In this document: positions 25,208 to 33,673 of the stretch, one piece after another
Numbering within the stretch: position 1 is the first letter of the stretch
Layout: the number at the start of each line of letters is the position of its first letter
Origin: Paenibacillus ihumii
GTDB lineage: Bacteria > Bacillota > Bacilli > Paenibacillales > Paenibacillaceae
Direction: 5' to 3'
Length of the DNA stretch: 33,728 nucleotides
Assembly: GCF_001403875.1 (NCBI RefSeq)
Contig: NZ_LN884296.1
Location: forward strand, 1-33,728
Program-made: the position numbers and the translations under genes
Notes under the pieces: generated by a model
Told to the model about the DNA's origin: nothing
The model's database searches: none
Seen by the model: the letters and a program-made list of their open reading frames with translations, nothing else

Positions 25208-25557
25208 TACAGTCACCTCCCTCTGCAGGAGCAGGGACGTAGAGCGGGCCCGTCAGGGCGGCAAGCGGCTCAGAGCACAATGCAGCCCGGGAGCACCTAA
25301 CCTGCCCCCATTCCGCAGCATGTTTTCCAGGTTGCCCGGGTGAGCCCAAAGTAAGACGTACCCGAAGGGGGAAAAGCGTTCCACGCACCAAAAGCAGAGC
25401 GCATCCCCGAAGGGGACAGCGGGCAGGAGCACCTCTTCACCTCCTACGTTACTCCAGTTTGCGGGAGTCCCGAGGGCTGCAAGCCCTGGGGGCCCTCCCT
25501 TACGGTAAGGGAGGGTTTGGGAGGGTTGAGACCCACCGAAAGGAGTACAGTACAATC
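25208..25557. other. GC-rich non-coding region with hairpins, between repeat array and pth
   Basis: No credible gene. Several GC-rich hairpins: TCCCCGAAGGGGA near 25403-25415, AGGGCTGCAAGCCCT near 25473-25487, and CCCTCCCTT/AAGGGAGGG (25493-25501 with 25507-25515), the last just before the pth ribosome binding site. GCGCATCCCCGAAGGGGACAGCG near 25400 resembles the start of the 70-bp unit, suggesting decayed members of the same family. Reverse-strand open frames here look like translated repeat. Confidence 0.6.
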
Positions 25558-26118
25558 ATGAAATGGATCGTAGGCCTCGGCAATCCGGGAGCCCAGTATG
25601 AGAAAACAAGACATAATATCGGCTTCATGGCGTTGGACGAGCTGGCCAAGAGGCATGGCATCGATATCCGCCAAAGCAAATGCAAGGCCCTCGTCGGGGA
25701 CGGCTTAATCGGCGGGAAGAAGGTCGCGCTCATTAAACCGATGACCTACATGAATTTATCCGGAGAAGCGGTTCGGGCCTTCATGGATTATTATAAAGTC
25801 AGCTTGGAGGACATGATCGTCGTATACGATGACCTGGATACGGAAATTGGCAGGAACCGGCTTCGTTACCAAGGAAGCGCCGGCGGCCATAACGGGATTA
25901 AGTCGATTATTCAGCATACGGGAACGCAAACGTTCAACCGGATTCGCATGGGGATCTCCAGGCCGGAGCCGGGGTATGCGATCGTCGATTATGTTCTGTC
26001 TCCTTTTGCCAAGAAGGAGAAGCCTTTGCTCGACAATTCGATTCAAGAGGCATGCGATGCACTGGAGTTCAGCCTGGATCATACCTTTGAGCAGACGATG
26101 GCTAAATTTAATCGTTGA
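25558..26118 (+). CDS. pth: peptidyl-tRNA hydrolase
   Basis: A 186-residue esterase that frees tRNA from peptidyl-tRNA dropped by ribosomes (SpoVC in B. subtilis). Catalytic residues are visible: Asn9 in GLGNPG, His19 in TRHNIGF, and Asp92 in VVYDDLDTE; GSAGGHNGIKSII is the other signature. Length is normal. An upstream open frame exists, but AAAGGAG and homology point to the ATG at 25558. It is separated from prs by 905 bp of repeats instead of ctc, so it probably needs its own promoter, which I could not identify. Confidence 0.96.
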   Translation: MKWIVGLGNPGAQYEKTRHNIGFMALDELAKRHGIDIRQSKCKALVGDGLIGGKKVALIKPMTYMNLSGEAVRAFMDYYKVSLEDMIVVYDDLDTEIGRNRLRYQGSAGGHNGIKSIIQHTGTQTFNRIRMGISRPEPGYAIVDYVLSPFAKKEKPLLDNSIQEACDALEFSLDHTFEQTMAKFNR

Positions 26119-26266
26119 TCAACAGAGTTAATCCAGAATATATATCTATTTTGCACTGAAGCGGAACATTCAGTAGATCTTAAGACGGAATGGGAGTAAT
26201 CGTACGGCTAAATGACCATGATCCGGGACATACTGAAGGTATAATGATGTTTCAGGAGGCATATAG

Positions 26267-26497
26267 ATGGCAGTAAATTACGTATGCAGACATTGCCGCA
26301 CCCAAATTGGCCGGATTGAAGCCACTGACGTATCCGAAGCGCAGCTCGGCTTCCATTTCTTGACCCCCGATGAGCGGAGAGATATAATAGCGTATGATTC
26401 GAGCGGCGATACGACGGTACGCGTTACTTGCGATTATTGCGCAGAGGCGCTATCGAATCATCCGGAGCTGACACTGCTTAACAGCCCGCTGCAATGA
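26267..26497 (+). CDS. fin: anti-sigma-F factor Fin
   Basis: A 76-residue zinc-ribbon protein (YabK). In B. subtilis Fin is made in the forespore and inhibits sigma-F, helping the switch to sigma-G. Two CxxC knuckles, Cys7/Cys10 and Cys55/Cys58, and the central LGFHFLTPDERRDII motif match the family. AGGAGG lies 8 nt before the ATG. A TATAAT hexamer at 26240-26245 is upstream, but I saw no clear sigma-F promoter. Position between pth and mfd matches B. subtilis. Together with Gin at 3215, the window encodes both forespore sigma inhibitors. Confidence 0.93.
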   Translation: MAVNYVCRHCRTQIGRIEATDVSEAQLGFHFLTPDERRDIIAYDSSGDTTVRVTCDYCAEALSNHPELTLLNSPLQ

Positions 26498-26543
26498 CCA
26501 GGCGGAACAAACAGCGCAGGTACACATCGATGGAGATTGAATA

Positions 26544-26576
26544 GAGCCTTGGCACGGTTGCTGAGGCTCCTTTTTG
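26544..26576 (+). terminator. Rho-independent terminator after fin
   Basis: GAGCCT (26544-26549) pairs with AGGCTC (26564-26569), followed by CTTTTT. Confidence 0.8.
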
Positions 26577-26645
26577 CTTCGAGTCCCCAGGCGGGGGCGC
26601 GACAGACATAGATTTTGAGTAAGTATTTTAAGAGAGGTGCCTCAT

Positions 26646-29600
26646 TTGCTACAAGCACTTATACAAGCTTTTTCGAAAGACTCGGATTTTGCGTCAGCCG
26701 TGGCAGGCGTAAATTCGGGAATGAAGGAACAACTGATTTCCGGCTTGTCCGGATCGTCTAAACAAATTATGCTGGCTTCGATGTACAAGGAAACCGGGCG
26801 TCCGCTCCTTGTCGTCACCCATAACATGTTTGCTGCCCAGAAAATCGCAGAGGATTTACAGGAAGCGCTATCGTCCGAGGAGGTGCTGCTGTATCCGGCC
26901 AACGAGCTCGTTGCAGCGGAATCGGCGGTCTCCAGCCCTGAGACGCTGGCGCAGCGAATTGAGGTACTGCTGAAATGCTCCCAGGGATTCCGGGGGATTG
27001 TAGTGGTGCCTTATTCCGGCATTCGCAGATTCATCCCTTCTCCGGAGACGATGGCAGCCGCACATTTAGACATTTCTCTCGGCGGTACGCTCCAATTGGA
27101 TCATTTTTTGAATAAAATGGTCGAGCTGGGTTATGAACGGGTAGAAAGGGTGGAATCCCGTGGAGAGATGAGCATCCGTGGAGGAATTATCGACTTCTAT
27201 CCGCTTACGGCGGAGCTGGCTTATCGGATTGAGCTGTTCGATGATGAGGTGGACTCCATTCGTACCTTTGATCCGGCGGATCAGCGCTCTATCGATCAGG
27301 TGAAGCATGTATCGGTTCCTCCATGCAAGGAGCTTATTGCCACCAGTGAGCGTCTATCCAATGCAGCCCAGGCCGTGTCGGAACGGCTGGAGCAGCAGCT
27401 GGAGAAAATGACCGACCGTCAGGCCAAGCAGAGATTGAAAGAGGAAATTTCCAGAGAAATCGAACTGCTGCGTGAACAGGTTTATTTTCCTGAGATTTAT
27501 AAGTATATCTCTCTCATATATCCGGAGAACAAAACGCTGTATGACTTCATGGAAGACGATACGCTGCTGATTCTGGACGAGCCGGCCCGGCTGCTGGAGA
27601 CGGCTAAGCAGCTGGAGCGGGATGAAGCGGAGTGGCATCTGCATCTGTTCCAGAATGGCAAAAGCCTGCCTGATCTGCCGCTTGCCATGGAGGTGGACCA
27701 GGTTCTTTACCGCCGTCCGTTCCAAACGCTGTTCCTGTCGTTGTTCCTAAGACAGGTGCCTCACGTGCAGCCGCAGAATATCATCAACTTCGTGAGCCGG
27801 GCGATGCAGGACTTTCATGGTCAAATGAACGTGCTCAAAGCAGAGATGGACCGATGGAAGAAGAGCGGAGCGAATGTGATCATGCTGGCTAACGGCGAGG
27901 ATCGCATCGAGCGGATGCGGCGGGTGCTGCTCGATTATGGCATTGATGAGCCTACCTTACTGCAAGGCAACCTGCAGTCGGGGTTCGAGCTGCCTTCGGT
28001 GCATCTGGTCGTGATTACGGAAGGGGAAATGTTCTCCAAGAAGCAGCGCAAGGCGCGTAAAGTCACGAAAAGCATGGATAATGCCGAGCGAATCAAAAGC
28101 TATACCGAGCTGAAGGTTGGCGATTACGTCGTTCACCAGAATCACGGGATCGGGAAATATCTCGGCATCGGAACGCTGGAGGTCGGCGGCATCCATAAGG
28201 ACTACATGCATATTATGTACGCGGGCGGCGATAAATTGTCCGTGCCGATCGAGCAGATCGATTTAATCCAGAAATACGTAGGCTCCGAGGACAAAGAGCC
28301 TAAAGTATATAAGCTGGGCGGAAATGAATGGACGAGAGTCAAGAACAAGGTCCGCTCCTCGGTACAGGATATCGCTGACGATCTTATCAAGCTATATGCC
28401 GATCGCCAGGCATCTCCGGGTTACAAATTCGAGAAGGATACTCCCGAACAACAGGAGTTCGAAGCGATGTTCCCGTACGAGGAGACGCGCGATCAGGTTA
28501 GGGCCATCGAGGAGATCAAGAAGGATATGGAGCAGCCGCGTCCCATGGACCGGCTATTATGCGGCGACGTCGGCTACGGCAAGACGGAGGTCGCCATTCG
28601 GGCTGCTTTCAAGTGCGCCATAGAGGGCAAGCAGGTTGCTGTATTGGTGCCTACGACGATATTGGCTCAGCAGCATTATGAGACCTTTCGCGAAAGATTC
28701 TCGGGTTATCCGATCAACATACAGACCTTAAGCCGTTTCCGCAGCCGTAAGGAGCAGAACGAGACGATCAAGGGTGTTCGGCAGGGGACGGTGGATATCG
28801 TGATCGGCACACATCGTCTCCTGTCCCAGGATGTGATATTCAAGGATTTGGGACTGCTTATTGTCGATGAGGAGCAGCGTTTTGGCGTTACCCATAAGGA
28901 GAAGCTCAAGAAGCTGAAGACGAATGTCGACGTCTTGACGCTAACGGCAACGCCGATTCCCAGAACGCTGCATATGTCCATGCTCGGCGTTCGGGATTTA
29001 TCAGTTATCGAGACGCCTCCGGAGAACCGCTTCCCTGTTCAGACGTACGTTGTGGAGCATAGCCAGGCACTTGTACGCGAGGCTATTGAGCGGGAGCTGG
29101 CGAGGGGTGGCCAAATCTATTACTTGTACAACCGCGTTCAAGGCATTCAGGAGATGGCCGCACAGATATCGATGCTTGTTCCGGAGGCTAGAGTAGGCGT
29201 AGGCCACGGCCAAATGTCGGAGCAGGAGCTGGAGAAAACCATCCTGGACTTCCTCGATGGCGAATACGACGTTCTGGTCAGCACGAGCATTATTGAGACC
29301 GGGGTGGACATCCCGAATGTAAACACACTCATCGTTCATGATGCCGATAAAATGGGACTGTCTCAGCTCTATCAATTACGCGGAAGGGTTGGCCGCTCGA
29401 ACCGGATCGCGTACGCTTACTTCACTTATCAGCGAGACAAGTCTTTGACGGAGGTCGCGGAGAAGCGCTTGCAATCGATTAAGGAGTTTACGGAGCTTGG
29501 CTCCGGGTTCAAAATCGCCATGAGAGACCTGTCCATACGCGGGGCAGGGAACCTGCTAGGCGCCGAGCAGCACGGATTTATCGCCTCCGTAGGCTTTGAC

Positions 29601-30170
29601 CTGTACTCCCAAATGCTGGCTGAGGAAATTCAGAAGCGCAAGGTGGAGATGCTGGGCGAGGCTGCGCCTGAGGAGAAGACCTGGAATACGACGATCGACC
29701 TTGGCATCGATGCGTATTTACCGTCTGATTATATTTATGATAGTATTCAAAAGATCGAGATTTATAAAAAAACAGCATCAGCTGCCTCGTTTGAAGACGT
29801 TGCCGAGCTGGAGGACGAGCTTCTTGACCGGTTTGGCGAATTGCCGGAGGCGGTAGAAAATCTGTTGTCCGTAGCACGGGTTAAGCTGTATGGCAGAATC
29901 TACAGCATAGAGTCCATCACTCGCCGGGGCGACGAGGTTATTTTGAAGTTCCTCGAGGGCCGCGAGAAGGACATTATTCCGGCGAAGCTTGCGGAAGTTG
30001 GAAATCTGTTCGGAAGGCGTGTACAATTTAATCAGGGTTCGGGAATGCTGATCCGAATCAAAACCAAGGAATTGGACGATAAAGCATTGATGGGTTTGTT
30101 GGAGCAATTCCTTGAGGCCCTGAAGGTTTCGTTCAAATTGAAAGGGGAACTACAAGATGTCTCGAAGTAA
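26646..30170 (+). CDS. mfd: transcription-repair coupling factor Mfd
   Basis: A 1174-residue ATPase that removes RNA polymerase stalled at DNA lesions and recruits UvrA. The N-terminal UvrB-like module (about 1-350) includes SIRGGIIDFYPLTAEL. The RNA-polymerase-interacting CarD-like domain starts with GDYVVHQNHGIGKYLGI near 488. The translocase has Walker A GDVGYGKTEVA near 639 and the box VDEEQRFG near 740, followed by TATPIPRTLHMSMLG; the TRG motif lies near 920-990 (RGAGNLLGAEQHGF). The frame can begin at GTG 26637, but GAGAGGTG overlaps it and lies 6 nt before the TTG at 26646, chosen here. Its 3' end overlaps the prsA-like gene by 14 nt. Confidence 0.97.
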   Translation: MLQALIQAFSKDSDFASAVAGVNSGMKEQLISGLSGSSKQIMLASMYKETGRPLLVVTHNMFAAQKIAEDLQEALSSEEVLLYPANELVAAESAVSSPETLAQRIEVLLKCSQGFRGIVVVPYSGIRRFIPSPETMAAAHLDISLGGTLQLDHFLNKMVELGYERVERVESRGEMSIRGGIIDFYPLTAELAYRIELFDDEVDSIRTFDPADQRSIDQVKHVSVPPCKELIATSERLSNAAQAVSERLEQQLEKMTDRQAKQRLKEEISREIELLREQVYFPEIYKYISLIYPENKTLYDFMEDDTLLILDEPARLLETAKQLERDEAEWHLHLFQNGKSLPDLPLAMEVDQVLYRRPFQTLFLSLFLRQVPHVQPQNIINFVSRAMQDFHGQMNVLKAEMDRWKKSGANVIMLANGEDRIERMRRVLLDYGIDEPTLLQGNLQSGFELPSVHLVVITEGEMFSKKQRKARKVTKSMDNAERIKSYTELKVGDYVVHQNHGIGKYLGIGTLEVGGIHKDYMHIMYAGGDKLSVPIEQIDLIQKYVGSEDKEPKVYKLGGNEWTRVKNKVRSSVQDIADDLIKLYADRQASPGYKFEKDTPEQQEFEAMFPYEETRDQVRAIEEIKKDMEQPRPMDRLLCGDVGYGKTEVAIRAAFKCAIEGKQVAVLVPTTILAQQHYETFRERFSGYPINIQTLSRFRSRKEQNETIKGVRQGTVDIVIGTHRLLSQDVIFKDLGLLIVDEEQRFGVTHKEKLKKLKTNVDVLTLTATPIPRTLHMSMLGVRDLSVIETPPENRFPVQTYVVEHSQALVREAIERELARGGQIYYLYNRVQGIQEMAAQISMLVPEARVGVGHGQMSEQELEKTILDFLDGEYDVLVSTSIIETGVDIPNVNTLIVHDADKMGLSQLYQLRGRVGRSNRIAYAYFTYQRDKSLTEVAEKRLQSIKEFTELGSGFKIAMRDLSIRGAGNLLGAEQHGFIASVGFDLYSQMLAEEIQKRKVEMLGEAAPEEKTWNTTIDLGIDAYLPSDYIYDSIQKIEIYKKTASAASFEDVAELEDELLDRFGELPEAVENLLSVARVKLYGRIYSIESITRRGDEVILKFLEGREKDIIPAKLAEVGNLFGRRVQFNQGSGMLIRIKTKELDDKALMGLLEQFLEALKVSFKLKGELQDVSK

Positions 30171-31308
30171 AGCACGTTCCTGGAGAACGCTTGTTATCGC
30201 CATGGTTGCGGTATTGACGGTTTCCATGCTGGCCGCATGCGGCAAGAAGGATGACAACAAGAATAAGGAAGCAGCAAATAACGGCAGTTCAGGTAAAGTG
30301 GTCGCTACCTATGAAGGCGGCGAGATCACCGAGAAGGAATTCGATCTGGAACTGCGCATCATGAAGACACTTCAGCCACAGATGGCGCAACTGTTGGAAT
30401 TGGACGATTTCCGGGAGTTCTTGGTTAAGCAGGCCATCACCTATGAATATTTGTCCGGCAAAGCGGACGATGCAGCGAAGAAGGAAGGCAAGAAGACAGC
30501 GGAGGATCAGCTGAAGGCGATCAAGACGCAAATGGGCGACGAGGCGTTCAAGCAAATGCTGGATACCCAGCAGATCACCGAAGATGATTTGAAGAATTAC
30601 ATGATCCGCATTTTCACGGTAGTCACTAGCCAGACAGCCGGAGTTACGGAGGAAGACATCAAGACGGAATTCGAGGCGACGAAGGATGATTACACAACCG
30701 CATCCGTTCGCCATATTCTTATCGGACTAACCGATAGAGAAGGCAATGAACGCAGCAAGGAAGACGCCCTGAAGCTGGCGAAGGAAGTTAAGGCCAAGCT
30801 GGATAAAGGCGAGGATTTCGTCAAGCTGGTTAAGGAATACTCCAATGACGGGCAGCAAAATATCGACAACGGCGGATTGTATAAAGATGCCTTAGTTACG
30901 CAATGGGTGCCTCAGTTCCAAGAGAAAGCGCGGACTCTCAAGATCAACGAAATCAGTGATCCTGTCGAGACGGATTACGGCTACCATATCATGCGGGTTG
31001 AATCGCGTACGGAAAAGGAATACGGAGATTTAACCGAAGAGGAAAAAGATATGATCAAGAACTTGATCGGATCGAATAAGCTCGACGAGTTCATGGAGAA
31101 GGATTTGGACAAGATCATCAAGAAGATCGACCTGCCTAAGGTGGAGAACAACACAGAAACGGACAGCGGAGCGGAGGCACCATCGGCAAGCGAAGGCAAC
31201 GCTGGCACAGAACCAGAAGGAACAAGCAAGGAGTCTGGCAGCAACAGCGGAAATGCCGGAGCGGCTAACAGCGAGAAAACCGGCGGGAATGCGACCAGTA
31301 CGAAGTAA
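30157..31308 (+). CDS. PrsA-like foldase lipoprotein (parvulin PPIase)
   Basis: A 383-residue lipoprotein of the PrsA/SurA type, expected on the outer face of the membrane helping secreted proteins fold. Signal peptide with lipobox LAAC and lipidated Cys28; charged linker; SurA-like N-domain (about 45-175); parvulin domain about 183-277 (VRHILIGL, GEDFVKLVKEYSND, NGGLY, DYGYHIMRV). The last roughly 55 residues are a low-complexity Glu/Ser/Gly/Asn/Thr tail, probably disordered near the wall. AAAGGGGA precedes the ATG, which lies inside the mfd gene (14-nt overlap), so translation may be coupled to mfd. In B. subtilis prsA is elsewhere and does not follow mfd. The name is by domain; orthology to prsA is not proven. 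Confidence 0.92.
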   Translation: MSRSKARSWRTLVIAMVAVLTVSMLAACGKKDDNKNKEAANNGSSGKVVATYEGGEITEKEFDLELRIMKTLQPQMAQLLELDDFREFLVKQAITYEYLSGKADDAAKKEGKKTAEDQLKAIKTQMGDEAFKQMLDTQQITEDDLKNYMIRIFTVVTSQTAGVTEEDIKTEFEATKDDYTTASVRHILIGLTDREGNERSKEDALKLAKEVKAKLDKGEDFVKLVKEYSNDGQQNIDNGGLYKDALVTQWVPQFQEKARTLKINEISDPVETDYGYHIMRVESRTEKEYGDLTEEEKDMIKNLIGSNKLDEFMEKDLDKIIKKIDLPKVENNTETDSGAEAPSASEGNAGTEPEGTSKESGSNSGNAGAANSEKTGGNATSTK

Positions 31309-31376
31309 GGAAATTCAAGTTTTCTGTTTTTTTAGAGGAAAGCCATATGCTTTTTCTAATTCTCCTTTTCAAGGCG

Positions 31377-31408
31377 GCAGCGCGAAGTGAATCGCGCTGC
31401 TTTCTTTT
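31377..31408 (+). terminator. Rho-independent terminator after the PrsA-like gene
   Basis: GCAGCGCGA (31377-31385) and TCGCGCTGC (31392-31400) form a perfect 9-bp stem, followed by TTTCTTTT. Confidence 0.92.
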
Positions 31409-31449
31409 CCCAATTGGGAATTCAAGCTGATTTTAAGTACAAATCGAAT

Positions 31450-31479
31450 GAATAAGGTATTGGAAAGGGATGAATACTA
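31450..31479 (+). promoter_or_regulatory. possible sigma-G promoter upstream of spoVT
   Basis: GAATA (31450-31454), 18 nt, AATACTA (31473-31479; one mismatch to CATWHTA). spoVT is sigma-G dependent in B. subtilis, but the distance to its start (about 180 nt) is long. Confidence 0.3.
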
Positions 31480-31544
31480 TGGTCAGAATCACAGAAGCCG
31501 AGATCCCTTTATCATATACACAAATCGCCAGCAAACTTGCTTGA
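31479..31544 (+). CDS. 21-residue small ORF upstream of spoVT
   Basis: ATG to TGA, 21 codons, preceded by GAAAGGG at 8-9 nt. The peptide begins MVRITEAEIPLSY; no family is recognised. A hairpin with a short T-tract follows at 31563-31584 (GTCTGCG with CGCGGAC, then TTTT), so this could be a tiny independent unit or an attenuation leader for spoVT. Coding status is uncertain. Confidence 0.35.
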   Translation: MVRITEAEIPLSYTQIASKLA

Positions 31545-31562
31545 AGCAAGGGAATGCAAGCC

Positions 31563-31584
31563 GTCTGCGCTATCGCGGACTTTT
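31563..31584 (+). terminator. weak hairpin terminator or attenuator before spoVT
   Basis: GTCTGCG (31563-31569), CTAT loop, CGCGGAC (31574-31580), then TTTT. One G-T pair; short T-tract. Confidence 0.4.
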
Positions 31585-31662
31585 GGAATTACACACCGAG
31601 GGGTAAGGAATATTCATCAGACAGTAGTCAAAACTTCTTAAGAAAGCGGGGCAACATGTGAT

Positions 31663-32205
31663 ATGAAAGCTACTGGAATTGTACGACGTATCGATGATCT
31701 TGGACGGGTGGTTATCCCTAAGGAAATCCGCCGCACTTTGCGGATTCGCGAAGGGGACCCGCTCGAAATTTTCGTGGATCGCGACGGTGAAGTGATTTTG
31801 AAAAAGTATTCCCCGATTGGCGAATTAGGCGATTTCGCCAAGGAATACGCCGAGTCCTTGTATGAGAGCACGGGCCATATTACGCTTATTTCTGACCGGG
31901 ATACACTTATCGCGGTGGCGGGAGCCTCCAAGAAGGAGTATCTGGACAAGCAGATCAGCTCGCTGCTGGAAAGCAGCATGGATGGGCGTAAAATCTTGCT
32001 TGAGACAAACACGGGAAGTTATGAAATTAATAAGGATCATCCTGAGAATATTTCCTCCTTTGTTATCGCTCCGATTATATCGGGCGGCGATCCGATCGGT
32101 ACCGTGGTATTGATGAACAAGGATGAATCCGTAAAGATGTCGGAGCTTGAATCGAAAATGGCAGAGACGGCCGCAGGCTTTCTCGGCAAGCAAATGGAGC
32201 AGTAA
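31663..32205 (+). CDS. spoVT: stage V sporulation protein T
   Basis: A 180-residue transcription regulator that modulates sigma-G genes in the forespore. Residues 1-52 are an AbrB-type swapped-hairpin DNA-binding domain (MKATGIVRRIDDLGRVVIPKE, RRTLRIREGDPLEIF); residues about 60-178 form a GAF-like domain ending in a long helix. Very close to the B. subtilis protein in length and sequence. The ribosome binding site is only GCGGGG some 12 nt before the ATG. Followed by a strong terminator. It is the second AbrB-domain protein of the window, after AbrB at 11663. Confidence 0.97.
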   Translation: MKATGIVRRIDDLGRVVIPKEIRRTLRIREGDPLEIFVDRDGEVILKKYSPIGELGDFAKEYAESLYESTGHITLISDRDTLIAVAGASKKEYLDKQISSLLESSMDGRKILLETNTGSYEINKDHPENISSFVIAPIISGGDPIGTVVLMNKDESVKMSELESKMAETAAGFLGKQMEQ

Positions 32206-32228
32206 TTTTTGTCCTGAAAGCTGATCAT

Positions 32229-32284
32229 CTCCCGCTGCTGCAAACGGTAATACGCCGTTATGACAGGCGGGAGTTTGTTTGTTT
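32229..32284 (+). terminator. Rho-independent terminator after spoVT
   Basis: CTCCCGC (32229-32235) pairs with GCGGGAG (32267-32273), with an inner AACGG/CCGTT stem, followed by TTTGTTTGTTT. Confidence 0.88.
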
Positions 32285-32375
32285 AGGTTTGTTGAATTAA
32301 CTAAAATGTGGAAGTTATTCCGCGTGCTGTACGGGCCCATGCACGGGAGCTTGTCGGTATTCCGCTGCCCTCAGC

Positions 32376-32404
32376 TTTAACGGAGATCGGAATCGTCTTA
32401 TAAT
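32376..32404 (+). promoter_or_regulatory. possible sigma-A promoter of the yabM-like gene
   Basis: -10 TATAAT (32399-32404) with a weak -35 TTTAAC (32376-32381), 17-nt spacer, about 40 nt before the start codon. Confidence 0.4.
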
Positions 32405-32443
32405 GGTACCTGATGCACATTTCGAATATAAAGTAGGGTGCTT

Positions 32444-33673
32444 ATGAAAGACGATACAACCGGATCCCGTTCATCCAAGCTGCTGAAGGGGGCTGCTGTC
32501 CTGGCCTTGGCCGCCATAGTAACCAAGCTGCTGGGTACGCTGCAGAAAATTCCGCTGCAAAATATCGGAGGGGACGGGGTATTCGGCATTTACAATACCG
32601 TCTATCCGTTTTACATGATGATTGTTACGCTGGCTACGGCTGGATTCCCGGCAGCGGTCTCCAAATTCATTGCCGAACAGGATGTGCTGGGAACGGAGGC
32701 TGGCAAGCGGTCCGTTCTTCGGATGGCCAGCCTAGTCATGGGGCTGCTCGGGATTACAGGCTTTGCCCTGCTGTATTTCGGGGCTCCGCTTCTGTCACGG
32801 GCGATCGGCAGCAGCCAGCTGATCCCGGCGCTGCGAAGTGCCGCGCCTGCGCTGCTGTTTATTCCGCTAAGCGCTGCTTTCCGCGGTTATTTCCAAGGGC
32901 TGCAGGACATGGTGCCGACGGCGGTTTCCCAGGTCACTGAGCAGGCGGTCCGCGTGACGGTGATGATCGTCCTGCTCCTCTATTGGACGGGGCTCGGCGC
33001 TGCGGATGATGTCATTGCCGGCGGAGCTTTTGCCGGATCGGCTGCAGGTGGCGCGGCGGGACTGCTCGTTATGCTGATCTATTGGCGCCGCGGCTTCGTC
33101 CAGCGATCGGCAGCATCTAGCCGAAAGAATGAAGATAAGAAAGAGCCTGGGCAGATGGAGAATGCTTACTGGGAAAAAGGAACGAAGCTGCTTGCGCCGA
33201 TGCTGGCTTATGCGGTTCCCGTTAGTCTTGCCGCGCTTGCCATTCCGCTGATCAGCCTGGTCGACACCTTTACGCTGCCGAGGCTGCTGCAAGGCCGGGG
33301 AGCGGACGAGCTGCAAGCGATGGTAGAGGTTGGCGTCTACAATCGGGGCGTTCCGCTCGTTCAGCTGGTGACAATGCTGGCTTCTTCCCTGTCGGTATTG
33401 TTCATTCCGGCGCTGACGGAGCTTCGTATGAAGAACGACCGGGAGGGGATGCGGCGGCAGATGATGCTGGCGCTGCGCTGGTTCTGGCTGATCGGCCTTG
33501 CCGCATCCGCAGGTCTAGCTCTGCTGGCGCGGCCGATCAATGTGATGCTGTACGAGGACGCCACGGGCAGTGCGACGCTCGCATGGATCGCTTGGACGGC
33601 GGCGCCCGGCGCGCTCGTTACCGTAACCGCGGCCCTGCTGCAGGGGCTCGGTGTGCATCAGCTACAGACCTAG
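32444..33673 (+). CDS. yabM: YabM/SpoVB-like polysaccharide flippase, truncated at the window end
   Basis: A MATE/MOP-superfamily flippase of the SpoVB/MurJ kind, 409 residues in the window. Alternating hydrophobic segments begin with KGAAVLALAAIVTKLLGTLQKIPL; GIYNTVYPFYMMIVTLATAGFP and FRGYFQGLQDMVPTAVSQV are family motifs. Such proteins move lipid-linked cell-wall or spore-cortex precursors across the membrane. Family members are about 520-550 residues, but here a TAG follows LLQGLGVHQLQT, removing about the last quarter. The final 60 bases do not encode a recognisable continuation in any frame, so a contig-end artefact or a real break are both possible. ATG 32444 lies after AGGG; GTG 32438 is an alternative. 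It follows spoVT as in B. subtilis. Confidence 0.82.
   Translation: MKDDTTGSRSSKLLKGAAVLALAAIVTKLLGTLQKIPLQNIGGDGVFGIYNTVYPFYMMIVTLATAGFPAAVSKFIAEQDVLGTEAGKRSVLRMASLVMGLLGITGFALLYFGAPLLSRAIGSSQLIPALRSAAPALLFIPLSAAFRGYFQGLQDMVPTAVSQVTEQAVRVTVMIVLLLYWTGLGAADDVIAGGAFAGSAAGGAAGLLVMLIYWRRGFVQRSAASSRKNEDKKEPGQMENAYWEKGTKLLAPMLAYAVPVSLAALAIPLISLVDTFTLPRLLQGRGADELQAMVEVGVYNRGVPLVQLVTMLASSLSVLFIPALTELRMKNDREGMRRQMMLALRWFWLIGLAASAGLALLARPINVMLYEDATGSATLAWIAWTAAPGALVTVTAALLQGLGVHQLQT

Noticed and set aside
25253..25555. 100-codon reverse-strand frame before pth
   Set aside because: Low-complexity GC-rich sequence built of hairpin repeats, no ribosome binding site and no domain; more likely non-coding.
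26130..26266. Sigma-F promoter for fin
   Set aside because: Searched for GYATA and GGnnAnAnT at correct spacing; only a lone TATAAT was seen, so no promoter is called.
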